Position numbers and translations under genes: made by a program. From assembly GCF_025602895.1 (NCBI RefSeq), contig NW_026516211.1, positions 434,001-498,000 on the forward strand: a DNA stretch of 64,000 nt, read 5' to 3'. This document shows, piece by piece, positions 44,751 through 60,000 of this stretch (positions are counted from its first letter, which is position 1; the number at the start of each line of letters is the position of its first letter). Origin of the DNA: Polychytrium aggregatum (Eukaryota > Chytridiomycota > Chytridiomycetes > Polychytriales). The notes below the pieces were generated by a model. It searched no databases. It was not told where the DNA came from and saw only the letters and a program-made list of their open reading frames with translations.

Positions 44751-45293
44751 AATTCGTTTTGCTCCCTGTTTGTGTACCCAACCATTGTCCTCCTGGATCG
44801 CTGTCGCCTGCGGCGTGGCCGATTGACATCTTGGAGGTGGGCCTGGCGATGAACCACGGTCATGCTCATCTACAGCTTTTCCAGAAGAAAAACGGGACCT
44901 GTCCCTCCCAGCGATATGCGGGCCCAGCGGGCAGGCCACGGGATTGCACCGCTGTCTTGGTTGGCTGACTTACGAGAGCACAGTCTCGAGCACTGTCTCG
45001 GGTACATCTGGTCGGATGACTGGAGTGGGTTGGTCTCCAGACACTGTGAGCACGCTGTTTGGCCGTGGTTGCGATCGTCAGGCAGGTGTATTCAGTATCC
45101 AGAACAAAAGCGACGGCTCTGAGTCAGGACAGCGTGTCCCGTTTCGTTTTTGGGTGCGCTGTGTCGGAACATGCAGCGAAAGGAGCCTGCTCGTCCGTCA
45201 TTTGAGCTGTTGCATGGGGAGCAAACGTGGCGGACTGCATCCCGAGGCCGCGCGAGCCACACAGGGTCCTGAGAACCTAACCCCCAGAGGTCG
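44751..45293. other. Intergenic region tRNA-Ser to PRMT5 3' end
   Basis: Apart from the Fanzor-derived fragment described separately (44872-45150) there is no gene. ORFs on both strands here read through that fragment. Confidence 0.5.
44872..45150 (-). mobile_element. Internally deleted Fanzor-related element, copy 1
   Basis: On the minus strand the sequence follows the Fanzor relic at 36 kb in order but with two internal segments missing. It reads NETGH ... FCSGY, stop, IHLP ... HGQ (relic: NEMGQ ... FSGT, stop, IHPP ... HGQ); then ACSQCLETNPLQSS against VCSHCREFKRLESP; then the block AGACTGTGCT ... GCCAACCAAGAC; then GLPAGPAY; and a final VPFFFW against CPVSFW. The part with the second CxxC and RuvC-III Asp is gone. 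About 250 bases match copy 2 (62170-62470) far more closely than the relic. It cannot encode a nuclease; probably a non-autonomous derivative or decayed remnant. Confidence 0.65.
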
Positions 45294-48200
45294 CTAAAGT
45301 CCAATCCACGACGACCGACCCCCAAAATTATGGATTGCCGATGTGCCGCTTGCTGTCGCACTGCCGAGTCGCTTCGGATCGTTCTTCAGGCCGTTGGATT
45401 GATAGGGAATGACGGACCACTCATACCACACCTTGCGGCTGTCACAGTGTCTCCAAAAGTGAATGTCCACCGTGCTGTCGGCATGGAGATAGACGGGTGT
45501 CTTTTGCAATTCAAGAGAGTTGTTTTTGTCGTCAGAAACGAAGCGAGGGACAGTGCTGGGGGCCCAGTGGCACCAGAGATTCACAGCGTGCCATCTTGTG
45601 CTTACCTTGAGGGGGAAAAACAACGGGAACCAGCTGAACATCTCAGGCGTGTGTGTTTTGGGGTGGATGCTGATCATTACTTTCTTGTACAAATACGCTT
45701 CAAAGTACCCAGCGATGCCATGCTGTCAGAGTCCACGGATCAGAGAACGAGTTGGTGTCAGCTCGATGGTGTTTGCTCGTGCATCATGACCTGTGTGGAA
45801 AAAATTGCCTCGCGGACACCGGTGCCCCTACTCCCTTTGCCCATACCATGATCGAGTTCTCTTCGATATAGAACGAAGAGTGTGCATAGCGCTGGTTGTG
45901 TCGATTAAAGTACGGTGTACCAGTTTTGTCCACAAAGCTCCAGTTGGGATGGTCGAACCGCCAGACTGCTACAGGCTGGGCTGCATGATTCAAGGATCAG
46001 AATGAGCAGCTGGAGTTGCGATCGTGAAGCAGCAAAGGTGTCCACCGACTGTCCGGCGCACTCTGTACCTACCGAGCTCGGTCACGGCCTTGAACTTGAC
46101 GACATAGGGCGTTTCCAGGTGAGTCTGCGTTTTCAGCTGTCTCACGTCGTTGTAGAGCGTCGATGAGGCCACGGGCGCAATATACGAAATGTACTGTGAG
46201 GGGATAGAAATGCCATCGGCTGTTCCCGCAGTGACAGGAATAGAACCAGTCAGCGATCTTCCGGCGTATTCCATTCCATGGCATGTCCAAGCCGAATTCC
46301 CTTGCATCCCGGTGCCTCAAATGCCTTTCTTCCGGCAGCACGTTATCGATGCACAGGACTCACATTTCAAAAAACGCTGGGCGCCATCCAGACACTCCGG
46401 CGAGAGCTCATTGTCTATGGTAGGGTTGATGGCAATAAAGAGCCAGGAATTGTGTGTCAATCCATGATCTCGGTATCCTCACAATCGCGATACCTCGGTG
46501 CTGATGTTGTGCTGATATCAAGGATCCTGCATGACGGTTGCCCAGGCCATCGAGATCAAACACTTTACAGCCTGGAGACACGGACGACAGATCATGCTAT
46601 CCCCGCATGTGTTCCAACGGGGCCATGTTTGCCTTACCGCCGATGGAGCCAAGTAACTCGCTAACGAGGATATCGGCCTTTTCGGGGAAACTCCAATACC
46701 GCATATCGGAGTGCACGACCTCAACTTTGTTCCTCCACTGCATCTGCTGCTTGTGTCTCAGACTGCGATAGCAAATGCCAGACGCGATGAGAAGAGGAGG
46801 GCACGGATCGTCAGCAGCTTATTATACGATCAGATCATCTTTGATCTGCCAAACTCGGCCCGTGGGACACAATCCACTCGGACTGTAACGAGGCTCGCCC
46901 CCGTAGCCCCCAGAAACTCACATGACAATGGCATTCGGATTCTTTTCGAGGGCATAGACGCGAATCTTTCGGCCAGCGGCCTCGGCTGCTCTGAGAGCAC
47001 AGTCCACCAGGGGCCCTCGACCGGCTCCAACGACCATTACGACGCTAAAACAAAGACACATCAGTGGGTTAAATGTCGACGGACTTGCTGATCGAAGGGC
47101 GGGCAAAGTGCTTCGTCGGATTCTTAACATGGCGCCGAGTGACATACATAGACTCTCTTGGATTTCCTGGGATCTTGTCGAGCAGAGCTTGGTGGATCGC
47201 CTACACCGGGAAGTTGCGGTCAGGCAAGGATCGAGGCAAGAGCCACCGAGGGTCGTCGAGAGTCATCGAGAGCCATCGAGATCAGGGCCAACGTACCTTC
47301 TCGTAGGCGTTGTACTTTGCAGGATCTTTCTCAAAGACTTCATAGGTCGACGACTCCAGATTGTTCATGAGTGGCTGGAGCGGGGCTTGCAGGAAGCTGT
47401 CGTACCAGAGAGTATAGATTAGTATCATCCAGCATCCCGCACCGAATGTAGATCACATGGTTCGTGATATTGCTTCGGGCTAGATCGCTCTCCCAGGACT
47501 TGGCCTGCTGATCACGTCAATTCGCTGCAGCGTCTGTTTGATGGTGCACCTTCACCTCAGTCCGACTGGGGATGCTTACTCTTGATAGCCCGCAGAGAGC
47601 TTTTCGACATGATCCAGCTCCGGAAGTGTGCTTGCCAGATGATGCAGGTATTGCTGGAACGCCCCGAGACCGCCTTCGCTTGTGACGACGTCGGAGGGCG
47701 TGCTGATCACAAATTGGACATTATACTGATGGGCGGCGAGTAAGAGCAAAGATAACGTTCAATGCATTTGTTACTGCCTCTTGACAAGGATGTCGTTCAG
47801 ATGAGTTCTGTTTGTCGGCATCGCAGCCGCACCCACCTTCATCCATTGCTTGATGTACATCTGGTGGCTCTTTGGGAGAACGGGATATCCCTTCTTGTTG
47901 ATGAGAAAGATGCTTGTTGGTAGAACAATGCACTTTACTGGCTCCGAAAACCACCGATTCAGCGACGCCTGAGCGGGAAGATCAGAAGGGAGCTCGAGCG
48001 CTACCGCCGTCGGAGGCAGGATCGGACGAGCGACTATCAGATCAGGGGATCGAACTGAGCTGATGGTCTGGAGCTCGGCGCTTCCAACGGCTATTCGTCA
48101 CTCGGATCTGCGCCTCCTTACCGACTCCCAGTTTTGGATCGCTATCACAAAGACTTCGTACAAGGTTCCATTTGCGCCACGAGTCTGCGAGATCTGATTT

Positions 48201-48914
48201 GGCATCGTCGATTGCGGGCGGATTCGCTTGTGAATCGATGGGCACACGGATCCATAAGGTCGAGAAGGATAGGAGCTCGAGCATATGGCTTGCGGTCCGG
48301 CCAAAATTGACCATGGCATCGCCGACGGGGAGTCTCAGCTGGACAGCGGCAAGCCCGATGTGCGTGGCCCACTGAGCCTCTTGCGCGAGCAGAATCTCAG
48401 AGTTGCTGCGAACGACGGGATCGGACGAGTCCAGATCAACCCATGACGAATGGGCGCCCACGATGTACGAAGACCACTCTTTGGCGGGAGGAGCAGACGC
48501 GATATTCAGCTTCAGTGCTCGAGCTGGTGGACAACGACGGGCAGTGGTGGTGGTGGTGGTGGTGGTGGTGGTCGGAGCACCCCAAGACCATGAGTGCGCA
48601 AGATGGATCCAGCCTGGCGGCTGGCCCCTGGATCAAGACTGGTGCTGACATGTGACAGGCGACTCGCTCTGCTTCCCCTCCCCAATACCTGTGTTGTCGA
48701 TAATCAAATCGCCAGGTGCAAACGGATCGCCAGGGTGCGCTACCGGGCCGCCACTGCAATCCTCAGGGGCGCTGGGGCTGATCCGCTGGACTGAGGGATG
48801 CAATAGATCGCAGACGACAAAGCCATAGCCGACTTGGCGGGCCAGCATCATCAGATCCTCGGCCGAGGTTGCCGACAGATGCTCAAGGCCGATCGAGACC
48901 GATTCGTTGGACAT
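45294..48914 (-). CDS. PRMT5: Protein arginine methyltransferase 5 (PRMT5/Skb1/Hsl7)
   Basis: Type II methyltransferase that makes symmetric dimethylarginine on Sm proteins and histones using S-adenosylmethionine. Start ATG 48914 ([20 protein letters not shown]). The TIM-barrel part includes [37 protein letters not shown] and [10 protein letters not shown]. Then [19 protein letters not shown] and [19 protein letters not shown] motif I is [20 protein letters not shown]; post-[33 protein letters not shown] holds the double-E active-site region; [56 protein letters not shown] terminus is [13 protein letters not shown], stop at 45294. About ten short exons; some internal borders are approximate. 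A TGG/CCA microsatellite (48545-48572) lies in the first intron region. Divergent from MTHFR. Confidence 0.93.
48545..48572 (+). repeat. TGG trinucleotide repeat
   Basis: About nine TGG units in an intron of the minus-strand PRMT5 gene; gives poly-His or poly-Val in shadow frames. Confidence 0.9.
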
Positions 48915-49973
48915 GGCGTCGCGAGATGCGGAGATGGTGGATGGCAGATCGGAGACTCGCGTCGAGAGGGTATCGATTGAATGGGACGGCAGGAGCGTCC
49001 GGTGGGGAGCACGCTGACGACCAGATCGGATGCTGGGTCCAAAAGCCAGGCGGCAGACAAGACCGGGGCTGGGTTTCGGCGAATCGCGGCCGATGGACAG
49101 CGGCTGGCGAGGATGCACGACCACGTGACGCGCTTGGTTTTGGGGAGAATCACATGCGGCGCTCTGATAAGAGGGCGATGTGGCTTGGCAGGCGATCGGC
49201 AGACGACCAAGAGGCCATCGGCAGGGCCAGGCACAAAGACAGGCATCGGGGAGGGCAGCGACGGAGCCGATGCGACGAAGCGACTTGCCCTGTCGATGGC
49301 GAGGCCGCGTTTGCAGTGCCAGAGCCAACGACCAAGGCAGCGGCGGGCGACAGACAGAGAGACAGACGGATCGAAGGATGGGGGAGACGGCCAAAGGCCG
49401 ATTGTCTATCCTCGGCGAGGGCATCTCGCTCCTTGTCTGCGGCAATCTTGTTCTCGCTCGGGCGTTCTCGGCCGGCGCGCTGTTCTCGCTTGGCTGTTCT
49501 CGTCTGTTCTCGGCTGCCTGGCTCTGTCCACGAGTAACTCTTCTGCTGCGTGCAAGTTACTCTCTGCGGTGCATGCTGGCAGATTGGCTCTGCTGCTACT
49601 GCTGCTGCTGCTGGGCCAGGCTCGCCGAGGCTGCTGCTGCTGCTGCTGCTGCAATGAATGGGTCTGCGGGAATGTCGACCGGCTGCCCGTCTCTCGCCCT
49701 CGGCTCTCTCGCGCCCGTCGGCCGCCTCGGTTCCACATGGGGCACGCTCCAGCGCTCCTCTTCGTTCCCCAAAGGCGCCCCGCTTTGGCCGGTTCATGCC
49801 CTCGCTCCCACTCCCCTCGCCCCTTCTCCGCGATCAAAAAAAAAGTTTGGGGTTGCCGTTCCAAAAGAGGAGTGCCAACGACCCGCTATAAAACCCAGTG
49901 TCCTGCTCTTACTGCCCGGTTCTTCCATCCATCCCGCCTGTTCTCCTCCCCTGCCGCCAAGCCGCCGTCCACC
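48915..49973. promoter_or_regulatory. Divergent intergenic region PRMT5 / MTHFR
   Basis: About 1.06 kb between divergent ATGs. Contains TGCTGC repeats (49586-49653), TGTTCTCG-rich repeats (49440-49520) and a TATA box near the MTHFR side. Long frames across it are compositionally biased shadows. Confidence 0.5.
49887..49893 (+). promoter_or_regulatory. Candidate TATA box for MTHFR
   Basis: TATAAAA, 81 bases upstream of the MTHFR ATG, followed by a pyrimidine-rich leader. Position is right for a core promoter element; untested. Confidence 0.45.
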
Positions 49974-53156
<3,183 letters not shown>

Positions 53157-53231
53157 ACACTTCACTTCATTCCACACCGCGCTTTAATCCAGCCTTGCTT
53201 CGGGCTATGCTGCCTCATCAAGCCCACCCCG

Positions 53232-53489
53232 TCACCCACCGAATCGCCGCCTGTCCACTTGTGCAGAGCCCATTCGGCCCAATAAAATCGCTGGAGCATC
53301 CTTGATAATCCTGCCACCGATCGTCCCTCGGTTTTCCCCCCCCCTCTCGCTATGATCCCTCAATCTGCCTGGATAACTTGGCGGGGGCTTGGCCAGCTTT
53401 CGACCTTCATTGGTGATGATTGCTCGATCACAGCGAATGCACCGGAGCGGCTCCTCACAGTTGGTATTCGTGTATTGATGTTCTGACAT
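53232..53489 (-). CDS. Possible small cysteine-containing ORF or 3' exon
   Basis: Frame MSEHQYTNTNCEEPLRCIRC ... EGRKLAKPPPSYPG with one CxxC pair, 85 residues, stop at 53232. Frame and phase would also allow it to be a third exon of the twin-CX9C gene, whose second exon ends at a good donor (GCG|GTGAGT) and which would join at TAG|GCC near 53536. It overlaps the likely MTHFR poly-A signal, which argues against it. No family recognised. Confidence 0.25.
   Translation of the reverse strand: MSEHQYTNTNCEEPLRCIRCDRAIITNEGRKLAKPPPSYPGRLRDHSERGGENRGTIGGRIIKDAPAILLGRMGSAQVDRRRFGG
53281..53286 (+). terminator. Candidate polyadenylation signal of MTHFR
   Basis: AATAAA, 125 bases after the MTHFR stop codon; position and sequence are typical, not tested. 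Confidence 0.45.
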
Positions 53490-53655
53490 GACCGAGGAGG
53501 GCAAGATGCATCGCGGCGGGCCGTGGTCGGCCTACGGTTTCCTCAGCTGGTTGGTTTTCACATCCAGAGGCAAAGGGCAAGAGAGCGAGCGCCGTGATGT
53601 CAGCCGATCGCCTCGAATCCCACTCTCCTCCAAGTCAGGACACTGGCCAACAGCA

Positions 53656-54134
53656 TCAAACGATCGTGCCGATGCAAGTTGGAAGCGGCTGCTTCAGACT
53701 ACTGGAATTACACGACCCGATAGCGATCGGACTCACCGCCTTGCGCAGACAAGCCTTGAATTCCTCAAACTCGGCGGCACACGAGCCCTGAACGACATCT
53801 CCAAAGACCTTGTCCATGCACTTGCCGTACTTGAGCGCCTGCACATCGACCAACGGTGGATTCCCCCGTTGCCAAGAGCAACATTCACATACACACCCAA
53901 AAAAAAGCCATTGAAGTGGTGAATAAGGAGTGAATTCGGCGATTGCATGCTTGGGGGTTGATCGTGTCGATGCGGGTGGTGCTGCATTGCCCCAACAGTA
54001 TCCGATCGGCCGACTCTGTGAGTGCTCGCACCGACCCGCCATCCCTCGGGCCGTTTCACAGCGACGCTCACCGACTGCGAGCACGCGGCGGCGCCCTTGG
54101 CCAGCTTCGACAGCGGTCGCTGGGGCGGCGGCAT
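53656..54134 (-). CDS. Small twin-CX9C (CHCH) mitochondrial protein, NDUFAF8-like
   Basis: Two exons. Exon 1 starts at 54134 (MPPPQRPLSKLAKGAAACSQS, ending just before GTGAGC at about 54071). Exon 2 begins at about 53840 with ALKYGKCMDKVFGDVVQGSC. Splicing creates C-SQSALKYGK-C, exactly nine residues apart, and then C-AAEFEEFKA-C, again nine: a twin CX9C motif. The arrangement RLAAC-x9-C ... C-x9-C resembles NDUFAF8, a complex I assembly factor imported by the Mia40 disulfide relay into the intermembrane space. The end is uncertain: the frame runs on to a stop at 53656, but a strong donor follows LRKA, so a short extra exon is possible. Divergent from the dsRBD gene with about 265 bp between starts. 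Confidence 0.65.
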
Positions 54135-54206
54135 CTTGATATTGGTTCTGGTGGGCAAGACCTGGCAGCCAGGAGCGTTGCCCAGCGAGTTGCGTTTTGA
54201 GTCCGC

Positions 54207-54223
54207 CACACACACACACACAC
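54207..54223 (+). repeat. CA dinucleotide repeat in a divergent promoter
   Basis: Eight CA units between the CX9C and dsRBD genes; a CTTCGG hexanucleotide repeat (54309-54346) follows in the presumed 5' leader of the dsRBD gene. Confidence 0.85.
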
Positions 54224-54398
54224 GCCGCTGCAGCGTGATATCCACATGACCGCGAGCATCTTGAGCTGCCCTCCTCGCCCATGCCATCTCCATCCCGATC
54301 TTGCACCGCTTCGGCTTCGGCTTCGGCTTCGACTTCGGCTTCGGCTGCATCTTCCGTCTCCTCGCCTCTTGGTCGCTCCGTCTGTGGCAGCAGCCGCC

Positions 54399-56447
54399 AT
54401 GTCCTCCGAACACGTAGAGTTCCTCAAGCGCTGGGCCAAACCCGACCATTACCCCAAGCCCGAATACGTCACCAACCCCACCGATGGCGACTTTAACTTT
54501 GTCGACAGTGATGCCCCTCCAAACCAGCTGAGCAAGAGCTACGACACCTCGTCGATATCGCTTGTCCTGGGCAGCGTCACATTCCAGCTGCATCCATCGA
54601 TCCAAGTCAAGACGCTGGAGCTGGCGCGGCGGCGGCTGGCCATGGCGGCCTTCCACTATCTCGATTCCCAGGACCTGCTCGGGGAGGTCGAGTTCAACTA
54701 CGTAGGCGTCTTGCAAGAGACCGTCCAGCGGCTCCAAGTCCATAAGCCAGAATACTCGTACGAACCCGACGGCCAGAAGGGTCCTTATATTTGCAGCGTT
54801 CATGTCTTTGACACCACCTACCAGGTACGATACGATGGCCGCTGGCCCCGGCCCTTCCTGACGAGTATCATCATGTGACTGGGATCGATAAGAACATCGC
54901 CAAGACCGACATGGTCCGCAGTCTGCACACTGATCGTTCCAGTGCGGACCCGGATAGATTGTTATTATCTTTACTTTGACTGACGTGTCTCCATATCATG
55001 TGCCTGTGGATACCCTCGGATTTGGTTGAATGCGTCCGCAAATCCATGGTCGCCATCGGATACGGTCAAGCCGAGCACAGTCCCCCACGGCCCTGGGGAA
55101 GAAAAAACTCGCCCAGCAAGCTGCTGCCGCACAGGCGCTCAAGGAAGTCTCTTGGGACAAAGGCAAGACCGATCCGGAAACGAGATCCATCGACTTTGGC
55201 ATCCGTACAACTAAATCTGCAGGTAGGGCGGTTTTGCCAGCGTCACTCCGCCCCCCCTCCTCCCAGCAAATATGGATGCCAGTCATTGACCGATACCTCA
55301 GTCACTCGTTGTCGCAAGCGACCGTGATGTGGGGGCTGCCTCTGTGTTCAGTCTCGTTTATAGAGATGCTGACACGACAGCAGCGAGGATGCTCACTGTT
55401 CCTCCACCATTCCTATTGCTGATCTCGTGTAAAAGTTAGCTTGAAGGACTGGCTATCGGACTCCAAGAAACCGGAGCCATCCTCCGCTGCTGGGGCATCC
55501 ATCGAGCAGGAGCTTGCCAAATCAGGATCTGTTGCAGCCGTTGACAGTGCTCCGCCTCAGAAGCATGCCAGCGATGCCGTATCCGCGCCTCCAAACGAGA
55601 CCAACTTCGCTCCTCCGCCCCTGCCGGCGATCAGTGGTCATGAACTTGTCTTGCTCACTATCAATCAACATGAGTCGAATCTCGGCAGAGCTTCAGGTTC
55701 GTGACATTTATGCAAGACAGCCGTGAAACTCGATGCAACCAGGATCATGCTCGTCTGGCATGCCGACCTGTGGCAAACATGTGCGCTCTTTGCCCCGACC
55801 ATAACTTGACACTACCGATGATCCCATCAGACGCGGCTCAGAAGGCCCTCGCAATGTTGTTGGCAGAGTACAATTCGCCGAAGCCTGTGTACTACTCCCG
55901 AACCGAGGGAGACCAGTTCCGAGCGCTCTTGAAGCTCGATTTCCGAGGCAGCTCGTTCATATACAAGTCAGTGCCCATGTCTCTTTCTGCGGATCCATTT
56001 TTGTGCCGGCAGACTTGCGCCAAGCAGTATTGGTAACCAAGCATCCCATATTTTCGTGCCACTGCCACAACCAGATCAGCGTTAGCCTATCCTGAGAAAC
56101 GCTTGGCCTTCGAGGAAGTCGCCGATGAGGCATACCGAAACTTGGTCCGGCACCTCTACATTTTCGGCTACTTTTCGAGTGTGAATGAGCCGGTGAGTCG
56201 CCGAGGCTCAGCCGCTGTCTGATTCGAATATGGTGTCTAGATTATTCTCGGACCAAGGCTTGACACTGATGGGGGGGCATGAAAGCGTTCGCTGCAATAT
56301 CAGGGGGGCAGATACTAACACTCGCCTCCGGTCGGGGCGATTTGAATCTAGTTCGCCATCGCTTCAGAGATGAGCCGCTTTGCGGATCAGTACGCGGAGC
56401 TTCATGTGAAGCGGCCGGCGATTGATGAAAGCGCTGCTGGATCCTAG
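54399..56447 (+). CDS. Double-stranded-RNA-binding protein with two dsRBDs
   Basis: Six in-phase exons: 54399-54824, 55081-55222, 55436-55696, 55831-55966, 56075-56192, 56352-56447 (TAG); 392 residues. dsRBD 1 is interrupted by the first intron: YVGVLQETVQRLQVHKPEYS, GPYICSVHVFDTTYQ, then SPTALGKKKLAQQAAAAQAL, the basic helix with KKK-A-Q-AA-AL. A Ser/Pro/Ala linker follows (SSAAGASIEQELAKS; APPPLPAIS). dsRBD 2: QKALAMLLAEYNSPKPVYYS, QFRALLKLDFRGSSFIYKSA, PEKRLAFEEVADEAYRNLV, a weaker match with KR in place of KK. The N-terminal 80 residues (MSSEHVEFLKRWAKPDHYPK) are acidic-aromatic and unrecognised. No catalytic domain is present, so it is a binding protein, perhaps Staufen- or Loquacious/TRBP-like; that is inference. 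Start is the first ATG, context GCCGCCATG. Confidence 0.8.
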
Positions 56448-57008
56448 TTCCTACCAAAGCTTGTCAAAGCAGAGGAATCAACCTGAACCCAGCTTGGCTG
56501 GATGCGGACCAGCCTGTGATCGGGTGCCACCCAGCAGCTTGCAGGCTGCAGCCCCCAATAACATTCATATCCACAATAGCGTTCATGTGCTGGTTCCAAG
56601 TCGTGCATGGTGGAAGGCACCCACTGCAGTGGAATATGGGCAGTTGGCCGCACTCTGGACGCTCGAGGCAAACGGTCTGTCGTCAAGCAGCGGACGGGAA
56701 TATGAGCAGGGCAGTTGGCAGCTATCACAGACTCAACCGGATGTATAGAATTGAGCGGCGACACTGGATAGGAGACGCCGAGACGAACTGCAATTCATAG
56801 AAAGACGGAGACCGAGAACGCAAGGAGATAGAACAGCACAATGGGCAGAAAATGGAGCTGAACCGAGTCGCTTTCACCAGCATGCGAGAACGGCTTGATC
56901 AGGTTCGATCTCGAGATCCGACACAGGCATCGATTCGGCTCGAGGACATGCACTCGAAGGCTTTCGATCGGAGCGATGGGTGGATATCCAGCGATCTCGT
57001 CCTGCTGA
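56448..57008. other. Convergent intergenic region dsRBD gene - reductase copy B
   Basis: No gene supported; should contain both 3' UTRs. Short ORFs only. Confidence 0.5.
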
Positions 57009-60000
57009 TCAGTTGCGGCCGGTGCGGACAAAGATGCCGATTTCTGGATACACTCCGTCCTTGAGCTCGCTCGACGGATTCTCGGGCTTGGGGAGGAAGC
57101 CGACATGGTAGAGGTAGCTGAGGCACTTCTTGGCGAGCACCGTGGCGGAGACACCGGGCGTCGGGTAGATCGAGCGGGTGTTGGCGTTGTCGAGCTTGAC
57201 AGACATGTCCATCATGATGTGCATGAGCGGGAACAGGGCGTTGCTCTCGGCGGCGGGATGGGAGTGGAAGGCCTCTTTGAACTGCTCGTGGGACTCGAAC
57301 AGCACAGTCCAGCCAAAAGCCTTGACAATCTCGAACAGCTTGGTCTCAGTGAGGGCACTTTGGGAGGGAGGGGTGTACGCACGGCGTGAGTGAGTGAGTG
57401 AGTGAGTGAGTAATCATAGTCGGGATCCACCATCGACACCACAACACATCGCACACCATATCACACTCCTCACCTGTGCTCCGAGTCGCTGATGTGGAAC
57501 ACAAACTTGGACAGGGACTCCTCCGAGCCGGCAATCTCGGCAACCACCTTGGCGACATGGTCGACGGGATCCATGGTCATCGTGACAGGAGTGGCGTGCG
57601 AGGGAGCAACGCCGAGCTGAATGCATCCCTTGACATATCGCCAGATGTAGTCATCAGAGTTGGACACTGGAGCGATGGAGAGCGTGAAGGTGTCAGTTGG
57701 TGTCAGTTGGTGATGAGTACCACTCGGCAATCGAAACCATCGATTCATGGCCAGTCCATAGGGACGATTGAGATATCTCCATCACACCACACCACATCAC
57801 ACCACACCACACCACACCACACTCAGCTTACCTCCGTACTGGCTGTCGCCAGCAATGACGGCTGGACGAATGATCGTCACTGGCACTCCCCTCGATCGTG
57901 CCTTGTTGATCAGTTGCTCAGAGACCCACTTGGTCTGCGAATAGCCGCCAGAGATGTTCCAGGCCGAGTAGATCGTCTCCTCGAGCGGCTTGTCTGCCTT
58001 CTTGGCCATCGGGATCGTGCCGATGGTCGAGATGTAGTGCAGCGGCTTCAGGTGGTGGGTTGTGGCCAGTCTCAGTGCCGTCGCTGTGCCGAGGACGTTG
58101 GGTCCCTTGAGCTGGAGATAGTCAAACAGCCAGTGGACCTCGGCGCCGCAGTGGACAATCATGTCGGTCTCCTCGCTGATCTCCTTCCATCGCTCGTCCG
58201 AGAGTCCCCACTTGTTCTTCGACAGATCGCCGCACAGTCCAACGAGTCGAGACTTGAGGTTGTGGTCAAGGAAGGCTCTCTGGCTCGGATCGAGGACCAA
58301 CTTCTGAGCCGTGCTGATGATGCGCTCGACAGCCACCTGCTCGGTCGGGGCTCGGACCAGGCAGTAGATCTTGGCACTGGGAAATTTGTGGGCTAGCTCA
58401 TACAGCAGGAATGCGCCGAGGAACCCAGTGGCACCAGTCAGCACAATCCCTTCGAACGGCTCGGGAAACACAAACGGAGGGAGACCCTCAGCCGTCACAC
58501 TCGCATCGTCGAGCCGTGCAACCTCCTGAGCCAGATCGACAATCGGCAGAGTCCCCGGTCTGCTCGCTTGGATGTCGACAACCAGCTGGGCGACATCAGT
58601 CGGCGTCATTCCGTTCGACAGGAGGATCATCGGCGAGATCTCAGCATCAAACTCGTTCTTGATGGCGAGGGCCAGACGGACGACACTCAGCGAGTCAAAG
58701 CCGACACCGCCGATGTAGTAGTTGCGGCCGTCGAGGGCAGGGTTGTCGAGGATCTGGCTACCAAGTGTGGATATCTTGGCGGCAGTGCGGGACAGGGGAG
58801 TGTCCTCGATGATGAGAGATGGGTACTGGACCGACTTGCCATAGCTATCGATGTTCTCGGCGATGTGCCTGAGCTTCTTGAGATCGCGCTTGCCCGAGTC
58901 GTTGAAGGGGAACGCCTCCAGCTCCAGGCAGTTGCGAATGGGAACCTTGGCAACGTTCTTGAGGGCAAACAGGTTTTCGGTCATCTGGACGATCTCTCCT
59001 GGCGCCGCGTTGAAGGTGGAGCCTTTCTGGGGGACATAGAGCATCACAATCTTGAGCTCGGAGGTCTGGATGAAGATGCAGTCGGCGACGTGCTCGCTGA
59101 GGTCCTGGTTGACCATTTCCTCGAGGGCATTGAGGTCGACATAGACGCCGTTGACCTTGACCTTCTGGCCGAATCTGTGGTTGGCAATGATATGATGTGA
59201 TGGTATGGAGTGAGGGAATGAATGGCGTGAGTACTCGGGATGCAGGAGTGGGATGTGTCGTCGGGATGCCAGATATGCACTCGCCATCAATGAGAGACAC
59301 CGCACCCAGCCATTGACCTTACCTCCCAATGATAGTGAACTCGCTCTCGCCAGTCATTTCGACCCAGTCCATGGTGCAGACACGGGGCGAGCCGTCGCTG
59401 AGGAAGCCAAACGAAGCCAACTTGTCGTTCGGATTGGCGGTGGTGAAGTTGGGATGGTCCTTGATAGGGTCGTCCTTGTCGACAGCCAGAACGAGGATGC
59501 CGCTCTTGGAGACGCTCTGGTCAACAGTGTTGCCCTCCTCGTCAAAGAGGAGACATCGCACATTCGGCTTTGGCTGTTTGTACACCAACTGGGACGGACA
59601 GGGGATTGAAGGGGGAAGGATGCAAGCGGACATGGCTCCAACAACACCGACCTGAATTGTTGACCGAAAGTCAATGACAAAGCTACAGCAGTGCGCATCG
59701 CTGACGGCATCAGTGTTCTGCTGAATTGCGAGGCCTCTCACCTCGCTTGATCCGTATCCGCAATGAAGAATCGCCCGTGGATAGATCTGTTTTGCTTGTT
59801 TGACAAGGGAAACAGTGACAAGCTCCGAGCCAAGTCCGACGATTACAACCTCTTCCCATCGAGGCGCACTCATCGTTGACAGTGCCACTCGGAGCACTAG
59901 CTTCATAAATGATGGGGTCTTGGGATGGGCTATGATTAGCTTGATTTGATCGTGGGATAAAGCTGTGTCACCAGTAATCAAAGCTTGTGGCTTACCGTAT

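Noticed and set aside
44669-45150. tRNA-derived SINE (tRNA head plus repeated body)
   Set aside because: The repeat copy at 62 kb has no tRNA-like head, and the body aligns to Fanzor coding sequence, so the tRNA is an ordinary gene.
53733-54803. 356-residue minus-strand ORF
   Set aside because: Runs antisense to the dsRBD gene and through an intron of the CX9C gene in a different frame; only its start region overlaps real exons.
58159-58662. Identical short ORFs seen in both arms of the inverted repeat
   Set aside because: Out-of-frame translations of the same DNA; they support nucleotide identity but are not genes.
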